DNA of 6,477 nt from Micrococcales bacterium (lineage in GTDB: Bacteria; Actinomycetota; Actinomycetes; Actinomycetales; Dermatophilaceae). The position numbers and the translations under genes were made by a program. The notes beneath the pieces are model-generated. The model did not search any database, was not told the DNA's origin, and saw only the letters and a program-made list of their open reading frames with translations. Shown here one piece after another: positions 1 to 5,221 of the stretch (position 1 is the first letter of the stretch; every line of letters begins with the position of its first letter). The stretch is from assembly GCA_030452775.1 (NCBI GenBank), contig JAKDLQ010000132.1, positions 1 through 6,477 of the forward strand, in the 5' to 3' direction.

Positions 1-250
1 GCCCGGGAGCCGACTCGCGCAGCCACTCGGCGCCCGTCCCCCACGCGAGGGCCTCGACGAGATGGCCGGCACGGCGGCATACGAGATGGAGGGTCCCTGG
101 CCCCAACGGGGTCTGGGCGGACCGCACGAAGCTCTCCCCGGCGCCCCACCGGCAGGTCGGATCTCCAGGGCCGCGCTGGAAGGCCGCGAGCTGGGGGCGC
201 AGGCGGATCGGACGGTCCGCCTCCCACACTCGGGTCTGGGCTTCGGGCAT
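1..250 (-). CDS. DNA-3-methyladenine glycosylase 2 family protein, N-terminal part (partial)
   Basis: Reading from the ATG at 250 leftward stays open to the window edge and gives 83 residues, so the 3' part lies outside. The visible part has RGPGDPT at about residues 26-32, TPLGPGTL at 47-54 and ALAWGTGAEWL at 68-78. This is the pattern I know from the N-terminal domain of actinobacterial DNA-3-methyladenine glycosylase 2 (AlkA-like) proteins, which excise alkylated bases in base-excision repair. The catalytic helix-hairpin-helix/GPD domain and its aspartate would be further downstream and cannot be checked. The ATG is preferred because AGGTGAG (260-266 on the plus strand as CTCACCT) sits 9 nt upstream; a GTG two codons earlier would be only 3 nt from it. 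The gene is divergent from the oxidoreductase at 392. Family assignment rests on partial motif memory only. Confidence 0.7.
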   Translation of the reverse strand, partial: MPEAQTRVWEADRPIRLRPQLAAFQRGPGDPTCRWGAGESFVRSAQTPLGPGTLHLVCRRAGHLVEALAWGTGAEWLRESAPG

Positions 251-259
251 GGGCACAGT

Positions 260-266
260 CTCACCT
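260..266 (-). promoter_or_regulatory. Ribosome binding site of the glycosylase gene
   Basis: On the minus strand this reads AGGTGAG, 9 nt before the ATG at 250. It decides between that ATG and the GTG two codons upstream, which would have too short a spacer. Confidence 0.55.
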
Positions 267-321
267 ACATTCGGCGTAGCCTTGAGACCGCCACCGTCCG
301 GCGACCAAGGAGCGAGGATCC

Positions 322-390
322 ATGACCTGCGAGACACGCCACGAGATGGCCCGCGACACGCCGGAGCATCGGCAACCGAGGGCTGCCTGA
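322..390 (+). CDS. Possible 22-aa upstream ORF (leader peptide) before the oxidoreductase
   Basis: An ATG at 322 opens a 22-codon frame that ends with TGA at 388-390, one base before the ATG of the oxidoreductase at 392 (TGACATG). Before the ATG lies AAGGAG (307-312) with a 9-nt spacer, a better ribosome binding site than the GAGGG (378-382) that serves the main gene. The peptide starts MTCETRHEMAR and ends QPRAA; it is charged, has one Cys and no membrane segment. It is not in frame with the oxidoreductase, whose N-terminus is already complete by family comparison. The near-touching stop and start would allow terminating ribosomes to reinitiate on the next gene. I recognise no family. It could equally be chance. 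Confidence 0.35.
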   Translation: MTCETRHEMARDTPEHRQPRAA

Positions 391-391
391 C

Positions 392-826
392 ATGGGCGCG
401 CCCGGCGACTACGTCCCCTCCCCAACGTCGTGGGTACGCAGCCAGGTCGAGACGATCGAGGCGACCGGCACGACCGACTCCGTGCACATCCAGGGTCGGC
501 CCGTCGTCCTGATGACGATGCGGGGAGCGCGTTCCGGGGCGGTGCGCAAGGTTCCGGTCATGCGGATCGAGCGAGACGGGGCCTGGGCGGCGGTCGCCAG
601 CCAGGGCGGGAGGCCGCAGCACCCCCGGTGGTACTACAACCTCAAGGCACACCCCGAAATCGACCTGCAGGTCGGCACGGAGACCTTCCGGGTCCGGGCG
701 CGCGAGCTCGGCGCCGACGAGCGAGCGCAGTGGTGGCCGGTCTGCGTGGCGGCCTTTCCGCCCTACGCCGACTATCAGGACAAGACCGACCGCGTCATTC
801 CCGTGTTCGCGCTCGAGCGGTACTGA
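392..826 (+). CDS. Nitroreductase family deazaflavin (F420)-dependent oxidoreductase, Ddn-like
   Basis: The 144-residue protein matches the Ddn/F420-dependent nitroreductase family (PF04075-like split beta-barrel), small enzymes that pass hydride from reduced F420 to quinones or other acceptors. Motifs in order are a YxPSPTSWVRSQVE opening (residues 7-20), RGARSGAVRKVPVMRIE (44-60), ASQGGRPQHPRWYYNLKAHPEI (69-90, the family's cofactor-binding core, with HPxWYxNL) and a C-terminal YADYQDKTDRVIPVFALE (125-142). The length is typical, so the ATG at 392 (GAGGG at 378-382, 9-nt spacer) is credible. No signal peptide or membrane segment is visible. The physiological substrate cannot be read from sequence. 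The gene stands alone: it is divergent from the glycosylase gene, and 33 bp separate it from the convergent flippase-like gene. Confidence 0.9.
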   Translation: MGAPGDYVPSPTSWVRSQVETIEATGTTDSVHIQGRPVVLMTMRGARSGAVRKVPVMRIERDGAWAAVASQGGRPQHPRWYYNLKAHPEIDLQVGTETFRVRARELGADERAQWWPVCVAAFPPYADYQDKTDRVIPVFALERY

Positions 827-849
827 GCCGCTGAGCCGTCACCGACCGG

Positions 850-868
850 CACTGACCGGTCACTGACC
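850..868. repeat. Short direct repeat and palindrome at the convergent gene ends
   Basis: CACTGACC occurs at 850-857 and again at 861-868, separated by GGT. Together they create a perfect 10-bp palindrome, TGACCGGTCA, at 853-862. It covers the stop codon (860-862) of the minus-strand flippase-like gene and lies 26 bp past the oxidoreductase stop. No T-run follows on either strand, so it is not a classical intrinsic terminator; a factor-binding site or chance are the alternatives. Confidence 0.4.
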
Positions 869-1846
869 CCGGGGGCGCTGCGACCCGGGCTCGACCGGCC
901 CATCCCCCTGCCGACCTGCACCCTCGGAGACGAGGTGGTGCGCGCGTGCGTAGGCCCAGCCCCCGAGTGCAGCCAGCACATCGACGATGGTGACGATGAA
1001 GCGAGAGACGATCGCCACGGCCGCAGCCGCCGATACCGGGATGGCCGTCGAGAGGATGAGCGTGAGCAGACCCTCGCGCGCCCCGAGCCCCGCGGGCAGC
1101 ACGATGGTGAGCATCCCCAGGGCCACGGACAGCGCGTACCCGGTGACGGCCGCCGCGGTCAGGTCCGGATGCGGGGCCTCGCCCGCCACGGCCCGGGCCA
1201 GCAGCAGGGTGTGCACGCCGAAGCAGAGCCAGACGGCCACGAAGATCCCGACGGACAGCAGCACCGCCCGGACCGACAGATCCTGCTCGAGCGGCGCACG
1301 GCGCAGCAGCCGCAGCAACAGGGCGATGATCCGGTTGAGCAGCGCCGGGACGAGCAGGACGATGACGAGCGGCACGGCGAGTGCCAGCCACCAGCCGAGC
1401 TGCTCGCCCGAGCCACGCAACAGGAAGGAGGCGGCCGGAAGGCCGACGACCAGCCCGGTCAGCAACGCGAATCCGAGAGCCAGCAGCCCTGCCACCGCCG
1501 TTCGCCGGCGGGGCACCTTGAGGTGGCTGGCGATGTCTGCCTGGACCACGACCGACCACAGCGAGCCGGGCAGGTACTTGCCGAGCTGTCCGACGAAGTA
1601 GACGCCGGATGCCGGGGCCAGGTGCAGTGGTGAGCCGAGATCCGCCAGGATGACCCGCCACCCGAGCATCGTGAGGAAGGTCCCGAGTGCTGCGGCGAGG
1701 CTCGCGAGGGCGAACGCCGGCCAGGATATCTCGCGCAGGTGAGCCGAGACGTCTGTCCAGTTGCGAGCCACCGCGTAGACGACCGCGGCGAGCGTGAGCG
1801 TGGCGATGACGATACGCGTCACGGTGAGGGCTCGGGACCGGATCAC
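860..1846 (-). CDS. Flippase-like / LPG synthase transmembrane domain protein (UPF0104, YbhN/AglD-like)
   Basis: The 328-residue protein is almost wholly hydrophobic, with about eight membrane segments (roughly residues 10-27, 43-63, 79-98, 118-142, 151-170, 194-217, 231-250 and 263-298) and a short polar C-terminal tail. GQLGKYLPGSLW (86-97) and PAGLGAREG (251-259) are signature stretches of the lysylphosphatidylglycerol-synthase transmembrane / flippase-like family (PF03706). The soluble aminoacyl-transfer domain of MprF is absent, so it is not a lipid aminoacylase. Many such proteins sit near envelope polysaccharide genes and are presumed to move or handle lipid-linked intermediates. The start is GTG at 1846: GGGAG (1852-1856) lies 5 nt upstream, and an in-frame stop lies eight codons before it. 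The gene is divergent from the GT2-LCP operon, which suggests a shared envelope role. The substrate is unknown. Confidence 0.88.
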   Translation of the reverse strand: MIRSRALTVTRIVIATLTLAAVVYAVARNWTDVSAHLREISWPAFALASLAAALGTFLTMLGWRVILADLGSPLHLAPASGVYFVGQLGKYLPGSLWSVVVQADIASHLKVPRRRTAVAGLLALGFALLTGLVVGLPAASFLLRGSGEQLGWWLALAVPLVIVLLVPALLNRIIALLLRLLRRAPLEQDLSVRAVLLSVGIFVAVWLCFGVHTLLLARAVAGEAPHPDLTAAAVTGYALSVALGMLTIVLPAGLGAREGLLTLILSTAIPVSAAAAVAIVSRFIVTIVDVLAALGGWAYARAHHLVSEGAGRQGDGPVEPGSQRPRGQ

Positions 1847-1995
1847 CTCAGCTCCCGCTCGCGATCAGCCGGACGAGGCCGTATGCCGCTGTGCCGCGTC
1901 GGGCGCGCCCGCGCGGTTCTCCGCGCCACTCGGCAGAGCTCGCGGGTCGCAGCGCTGGGGTCGCCGTACGCGGCGTTGGGGCGGTGGGCGGTCAT
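1843..1995 (-). CDS. Possible 50-aa ORF overlapping the flippase-like gene start (GTGA)
   Basis: On the minus strand, ATG at 1995 opens a 50-codon frame whose TGA (1845-1843) overlaps the GTG start of the flippase-like gene as GTGA, the arrangement seen in translationally coupled genes. The first half uses actinobacterial codons (nearly all G or C in third position, beginning MTAHRPNAAYGDP). The second half is Arg-rich with several rare codons (AGA, ATA, AGG), as in non-coding GC-rich DNA. A TACAGT element lies 9 nt before the ATG, so a transcript would have an almost absent leader. A longer version from an ATG at 2097 (84 aa) has poorer codon use. I know no family for it; it may be only the leader of the flippase-like gene. 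Confidence 0.25.
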   Translation of the reverse strand: MTAHRPNAAYGDPSAATRELCRVARRTARARPTRHSGIRPRPADRERELR

Positions 1996-2004
1996 CGTGC
2001 TCCG

Positions 2005-2010
2005 ACTGTA
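2005..2010 (-). promoter_or_regulatory. Candidate -10 element for the flippase-like gene
   Basis: Reads TACAGT on the minus strand, matching the TANNNT actinobacterial -10. The expected transcript start is near A1998, three bases before the ATG of the possible 50-aa ORF and about 150 nt before the flippase-like GTG. No good -35 is seen at 16-18 nt; TTGGAC is present but about 21 nt away. Confidence 0.35.
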
Positions 2011-2115
2011 GTGGGAGACCTCCAGGCAGCTGTCCAAGCAGATGTCGAGCGGGAGTCGACCGGAAGTTGGGGGGCGGACCGCGTGGCAGACGGACATTTC
2101 CCCTGCGGCTCGGCT

Positions 2116-2121
2116 TACTCT
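2116..2121 (+). promoter_or_regulatory. Candidate -10 element of a leaderless promoter for the GT2-LCP operon
   Basis: TACTCT fits TANNNT, and its last T is 6 nt before the ATG at 2127, so transcription would start at or next to the A of the start codon. There is no properly spaced ribosome binding site (only GGGG directly touching the ATG), which agrees with leaderless initiation, common in Actinobacteria. The -35 region is weak (GACATT at 2093-2098). Confidence 0.45.
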
Positions 2122-2126
2122 TGGGG

Positions 2127-2816
2127 ATGATGGAGACCGACGACGCGTGGCTGGTGATGCCGCTCTACAACGAAGCTGAGGTCATCGGCGGCGTCGTTTC
2201 GTCGGCGCGCGCCTCCTTCCGCAAAGTCATCTGTGTCGATGACGGCTCCAGCGATGATTCCGCCGCCATCGCCGAGGATGCCGGCGCCGTCGTCGTGCGC
2301 CATCCGATCAACCTCGGGCAAGGCGCGGCCCTCCAGACCGGGTTCGACTACGCCCTCCAGGACCCCCAGATGGTCTACCTCGTGACCTTCGACGCGGACG
2401 GCCAGCATCAGGTCAACGACGTCGTCGCGATGCTCGCCCGGATCCGCCGTGGGGATGTCGAGGTCGTGTTCGGGTCGCGCTTCCTCGACGATCGCAGCCG
2501 GCCCTCGGCACTCAAGCGGGCGGTCCTGCGGATGGCGGTCGCCTACACCAACCTCACGACCGGCACGCGGCTCACCGATGCCCACAACGGGCTGCGCGTG
2601 CTGCACCGCTCGGTGGTCGAGCGGCTCGACATCACCCAGAACCGGATGGCCCACGCCTCCGAGATCGTCGCGCAGATCGGCGCGATGCGCTTCGATGACC
2701 GTCCGGTCCGCTACGTCGAGGAGCCGGTGCACGTCCTCTACACCGACTACACACGGGCCAAGGGCCAGTCGCTGTGGAACACGGTCAACATCCTCGCGGA
2801 GCTGATCTGGCGATGA
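2127..2816 (+). CDS. GT2 family glycosyltransferase, polyprenyl-phosphate sugar synthase-like
   Basis: The 229-residue GT-A enzyme resembles dolichyl/polyprenyl-phosphate mannose synthase and GtrB-type proteins, which transfer a sugar from a nucleotide donor to polyprenyl phosphate on the cytoplasmic face. Visible motifs are PLYNE (12-16), VDDGSSDD (37-44), NLGQGAALQTG (62-72), the metal-binding DAD with GQH (89-94), GSRF (116-119), LTDAHNGLR (149-157) and YTDYTRAKGQS (205-215). There is no C-terminal membrane domain, so membrane contact probably comes from its partner. Reading frame continues open far upstream, but homology starts at about WLVMP, and the ATG at 2127 (or the adjacent ATG at 2130) fits the -10 at 2116. 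Its stop overlaps the DUF2304 start (ATGA), so the two are coupled. The donor sugar is not predictable from what is visible. Confidence 0.92.
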   Translation: MMETDDAWLVMPLYNEAEVIGGVVSSARASFRKVICVDDGSSDDSAAIAEDAGAVVVRHPINLGQGAALQTGFDYALQDPQMVYLVTFDADGQHQVNDVVAMLARIRRGDVEVVFGSRFLDDRSRPSALKRAVLRMAVAYTNLTTGTRLTDAHNGLRVLHRSVVERLDITQNRMAHASEIVAQIGAMRFDDRPVRYVEEPVHVLYTDYTRAKGQSLWNTVNILAELIWR

Positions 2817-3220
2817 AGCAGCTCACGATCCAGCTCCTGCTCATCGCGGGAACGCTCGCCATCTCGTGGCGGCTGCTGATGGGCTACGGGCAGAAGGCTC
2901 AGGCGGTGCGCCGGCTCGGCCTCGTCGCCTTCGCGGCCTTCGCGATCTGGTCGATCCTCGACCCCACCGTGTGGACCCGACTCGCAAGGATGGTTGGCGT
3001 GGATCGTGGGGCCGACCTCATCCTCTACGGTCTCGTGGTCGCCTTCTTCGGTTTCGTCGTGACGAGCTTCCGGCGATTTCGCGACATGGAGATCCGCTAC
3101 ACGCGGCTCGCGCGACGCCTCGCGCTGCGCGAGACCCCGTCCCCGACAGAACACCCGACCCTGCTGGCCCGTGGCAGCACCGACGCTGCCGCCACCACCC
3201 CTACGGACCCCGAGAGCTGA
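2813..3220 (+). CDS. DUF2304 domain-containing small membrane protein
   Basis: The 135-residue protein has three membrane segments (about residues 3-22, 34-50 and 66-86), then a basic amphipathic stretch (86-107) and a Ser/Thr/Pro-rich tail. The segment GVDRGADLILYGLVVAFFG (62-80) is characteristic of DUF2304 (PF10066). Family members very often follow a GT2 glycosyltransferase, as here, and are thought to be its membrane partner; the biochemical role is not established. The ATG at 2813 overlaps the preceding TGA by ATGA. A longer reading from an upstream start at 2774 would add 13 residues inside the GT2 gene and has no support. It is the second gene of the operon and leads straight into the LCP gene. 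Confidence 0.88.
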   Translation: MKQLTIQLLLIAGTLAISWRLLMGYGQKAQAVRRLGLVAFAAFAIWSILDPTVWTRLARMVGVDRGADLILYGLVVAFFGFVVTSFRRFRDMEIRYTRLARRLALRETPSPTEHPTLLARGSTDAAATTPTDPES

Positions 3221-3259
3221 GTATCCCGGACAAGCCCAGTCAGACATCCCCCCCGGGGC

Positions 3260-3263
3260 AGGA
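3260..3263 (+). promoter_or_regulatory. Ribosome binding site that favours the GTG start of the LCP gene
   Basis: AGGA, inside GGGGCAGGA, stands 7 nt before GTG 3271. The rival start, CTG at 3217, has only GAGAG immediately before it. Confidence 0.45.
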
Positions 3264-3270
3264 CGACGAC

Positions 3271-4419
3271 GTGTACGTCGTCGACACCCGCAAGCGACGC
3301 TCTCCGTCGGCCACGGCAGGCGATGGCGACCGCGGGGACAACAGTGCTCGGCGTGGCGGCGAGGGCGCTCGCGGTGGGGGCGCCAGCGCGCCCAGGGCCC
3401 CGGGCAGGACCGGGCGCAACGGGGTGCGCAAGGGCCGAGTGGCCCTGCTCGTCGCAGCGGCGCTCGTCATTGCCTGGATCATCTTCCTCATCTGGGTGCC
3501 GGTCGCGGCATGGCGGGCCGTCCCCCGCGTCGACAACGTCCCGGACGGGCCGCGTCCGGCCGATACCCACGGATACAACTATCTCCTCGTCGGCTCGGAC
3601 AGTCGGGAAGGGCTGACGAAGAAGCAGATCAAGGAGTACGCAACCGGCAACGCGGAGGGCACCCGCACCGACACGATCATGCTCGTGCACGTCCCCGGCA
3701 GCGGCGGCAAGCCGGTACTCGTCTCGATCCCGCGTGACTCCTATGTCCCGATCTCCGGCCACGGCAGCAACAAGATCAATGCCGCCTTCTCGCTGGGCGG
3801 TCCGAAGCTGCTCACCGAGACGGTCGAGCAGGCCACCGGGATCCGGCTGGACGGCTATGTCGAGATCGGCTTCGGCGGGTTCGCCTCGATGGTCGACTCG
3901 GTCGGAGGGGTGCGGATCTGCGTGCCACGTGACATGAAGGACAAGAAGGCCGGGATCGACCTCAAGAAGGGCTGCCAGATCCTCAATGGCGGGGACGCGC
4001 TCGGCTACGTACGGTCGCGCTACGAGGACCCCCTCGGCGATATCGGGCGGGCCAACCGTCAGCGCGAGTTCCTCGGAGCGCTGCTCAAGCAGGCTGCGAA
4101 CCCGGCTACCGTCCTGTTGCCGTGGCGCTACAAGTCCTTCGCCGACGCCGCCTCCCGAGGGCTCGCCGTCGGTGAGGACACCTCCTTCCGCGACGCCATC
4201 CGGGTGCTCCAGGCGATGCGTGCCGTCAGCAACGACCAGGGGCTCTCCCTCAGTGTCCCGACCTCGGATCTCGCCTACCAGACCGGCAATGCCGGGCTGG
4301 CAGTCAAGTGGGACACCGAGAGGGCCAACGCCCTCTTCAGGGCCCTGAAGGACGACGAGCCACTGACGACAGCGCCACCGGGGAGCAGCCCGACCGAGCC
4401 GTCGGGGGCAGGCCCATGA
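3271..4419 (+). CDS. LCP (LytR-CpsA-Psr) family cell-wall polymer ligase
   Basis: From GTG 3271 the protein has 382 residues: a cytoplasmic basic, Gly/Arg-rich tail (1-56), one membrane segment (57-76) and an extracellular LCP domain (about 100-275). LCP proteins transfer polyprenyl-pyrophosphate-linked glycopolymers (teichoic acid, arabinogalactan, capsule) to peptidoglycan. The key pattern is present: GSDSR (108-112), GTRTDT (130-135), SIPRDSYV (152-159), NKINAAF (167-173) and RSRYEDPLGDIGRANRQ (248-264), including the Arg and Asp residues that bind pyrophosphate and Mg2+. Cys217 and Cys235 probably form the disulfide common in actinobacterial members. The C-terminus ends in a Pro/Ser/Thr-rich tail. 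The start is uncertain: CTG 3217, overlapping the DUF2304 stop as CTGA, would give 400 residues beginning (M)SIPDKP. The stop overlaps the next gene (ATGA). Confidence 0.93.
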   Translation: MYVVDTRKRRSPSATAGDGDRGDNSARRGGEGARGGGASAPRAPGRTGRNGVRKGRVALLVAAALVIAWIIFLIWVPVAAWRAVPRVDNVPDGPRPADTHGYNYLLVGSDSREGLTKKQIKEYATGNAEGTRTDTIMLVHVPGSGGKPVLVSIPRDSYVPISGHGSNKINAAFSLGGPKLLTETVEQATGIRLDGYVEIGFGGFASMVDSVGGVRICVPRDMKDKKAGIDLKKGCQILNGGDALGYVRSRYEDPLGDIGRANRQREFLGALLKQAANPATVLLPWRYKSFADAASRGLAVGEDTSFRDAIRVLQAMRAVSNDQGLSLSVPTSDLAYQTGNAGLAVKWDTERANALFRALKDDEPLTTAPPGSSPTEPSGAGP

Positions 4420-5153
4420 CCGTCCGGCTGCCGTGGGACCTGCTCGCCGTCATCCATTCAGCAGATCCGGGACGCCCGCGCCTGACGTGGTACGACGACG
4501 AGCCCGGCCCGACGAATGGCGAGCGGATCGAGTTGTCGGCCCGGGTCCTCATCAACTGGGTGAGCAAGGCCGGCAACCTCCTCCAGGACGACCTGGCCGC
4601 CGAGCCGGACACGCGGGTGTGGCTCGACCTGCCGACCCACTGGCGGGCGATCTACTGGGCCCTGGCCACATGGGCGGTCGGTGCCACGGTGGTCCTCACC
4701 GACGGCGTTCGGGCGGGGCACGGTGCGGATGCCGATGTCGTGGTGACCTCTGACCCCGCGACCGCGGCCGCGGCTCGCGGCGACGCGGTGCTTGTATCGC
4801 TCCCTGCCCTGGCACGTAGCCACCCGGATGCCTCCGCCGCGGGGGCGATCGACGAGGCGCGGGAGCTCTCGACGCACGGCGACGAGTTCTCGCCTTTCGT
4901 CGAGCCTGAGTCCGAGAGCATCGCGCTCGTCGTGGGCGATGCCGAGACGCCGTACGCCGATCTTGTGGTGGCCCGTCCAGACTGGGGGAGCGCCCCGCGC
5001 GTCGCGCTGAGCGGTGCCCTTGACGATACGCTCGTCGCGGCCCTGTCGGCGTGGGCTCTGGACGGGTCGGTGATCCTCTCCCGAGGCACGGATGCAGCGC
5101 CGCCGGACCGTCTGCGGTCCGAGGGCGTCACGCTCAACCTTCAGGAGCCCTGA
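4416..5153 (+). CDS. TIGR03089 family protein (actinobacterial, AMP-binding-enzyme-like N-terminal fold)
   Basis: The 245-residue protein matches TIGR03089, a family I know only from Actinobacteria, with distant similarity to the N-terminal part of AMP-binding (acyl-CoA synthetase-like) enzymes and no known function. Supporting stretches are LTWYDD (23-28), GERIELSARVLINWVSKAGN (35-54), RVWLDLPTHW (67-76) and ALATWAVGATVVLTD (82-96), followed by a predicted alpha/beta region rich in Ala and Val. The Ser/Thr/Gly-rich phosphate loop of adenylating enzymes and their small C-terminal domain are absent, so adenylation is unlikely. There is no signal peptide or membrane segment; it should be cytoplasmic. 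The ATG at 4416 overlaps the LCP stop by ATGA, with GGGGG (4404-4408) upstream. The length is normal for the family. It is the last gene of the operon. Confidence 0.85.
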   Translation: MTVRLPWDLLAVIHSADPGRPRLTWYDDEPGPTNGERIELSARVLINWVSKAGNLLQDDLAAEPDTRVWLDLPTHWRAIYWALATWAVGATVVLTDGVRAGHGADADVVVTSDPATAAAARGDAVLVSLPALARSHPDASAAGAIDEARELSTHGDEFSPFVEPESESIALVVGDAETPYADLVVARPDWGSAPRVALSGALDDTLVAALSAWALDGSVILSRGTDAAPPDRLRSEGVTLNLQEP

Positions 5154-5156
5154 AGG
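5138..5156. terminator. Perfect 8-bp hairpin spanning the TIGR03089 stop codon
   Basis: CCTTCAGG (5138-5145) and CCTGAAGG (5149-5156) are perfectly complementary around a 3-nt loop, AGC. The stop codon TGA (5151-5153) lies within the right arm. No T-run follows on the plus strand. On the minus strand the hairpin begins about 65 nt past the GT4 stop and is followed only by a short TTG. The place between two convergent genes suggests a two-way transcription end or 3'-end stabiliser rather than a textbook intrinsic terminator. A weaker GAAG/CTTC stem (5175-5187) followed by a T/G-rich run lies just downstream. Confidence 0.45.
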
Positions 5157-5221
5157 CGTCACCGAGCACATGCCGAAGAGTTGCTTCTTGTGTTGTCTCG
5201 TGTCCGCAGGCCGGATCGCTA

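Larger units (their letters stand above)
1847..2126. other. Divergent intergenic region between the flippase-like gene and the GT2 operon
   Basis: This 280-bp stretch separates two divergent genes and is expected to hold both promoters. I see a TANNNT element pointing left (2005-2010) and one pointing right (2116-2121). A small inverted repeat, CGCCG-TACG-CGGCG, lies at 1962-1975, and GGAG-AC-CTCC lies at 2014-2023. Other than the possible 50-aa ORF on the minus strand, frames here look non-coding. No riboswitch or RNA gene is recognisable. Confidence 0.6.

Noticed and set aside
62..325. 87-codon plus-strand ORF at the left edge
   Set aside because: It is antisense to the partial glycosylase gene, whose motifs are recognisable, and has no family features itself.
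935..1633. 232-codon plus-strand ORF opposite the flippase-like gene
   Set aside because: It encodes a Gln/Arg/Asp-rich, low-complexity product mirrored from hydrophobic codons on the other strand; the minus-strand protein has clear family motifs.
795..1661. 288-codon minus-strand ORF overlapping the flippase-like gene in another frame
   Set aside because: Ala/Arg/Gly-rich shadow frame with no motif, typical of long spurious ORFs in GC-rich DNA.
1794..2126. N-terminal extension of the GT2 protein (open frame from 1794)
   Set aside because: The added 111 residues are Arg-rich with no GT2 similarity and overlap the flippase-like gene; the catalytic domain starts right after ATG 2127.
2115..2732. 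205-codon minus-strand ORF opposite the GT2 gene
   Set aside because: The plus strand has the full GT2 motif set; the antisense product is Asp/His/Val-rich without recognisable features.
2866..3216. Long N-terminal extension of the LCP protein (open frame from 2866)
   Set aside because: It lies entirely within the DUF2304 gene and has shadow-frame composition.
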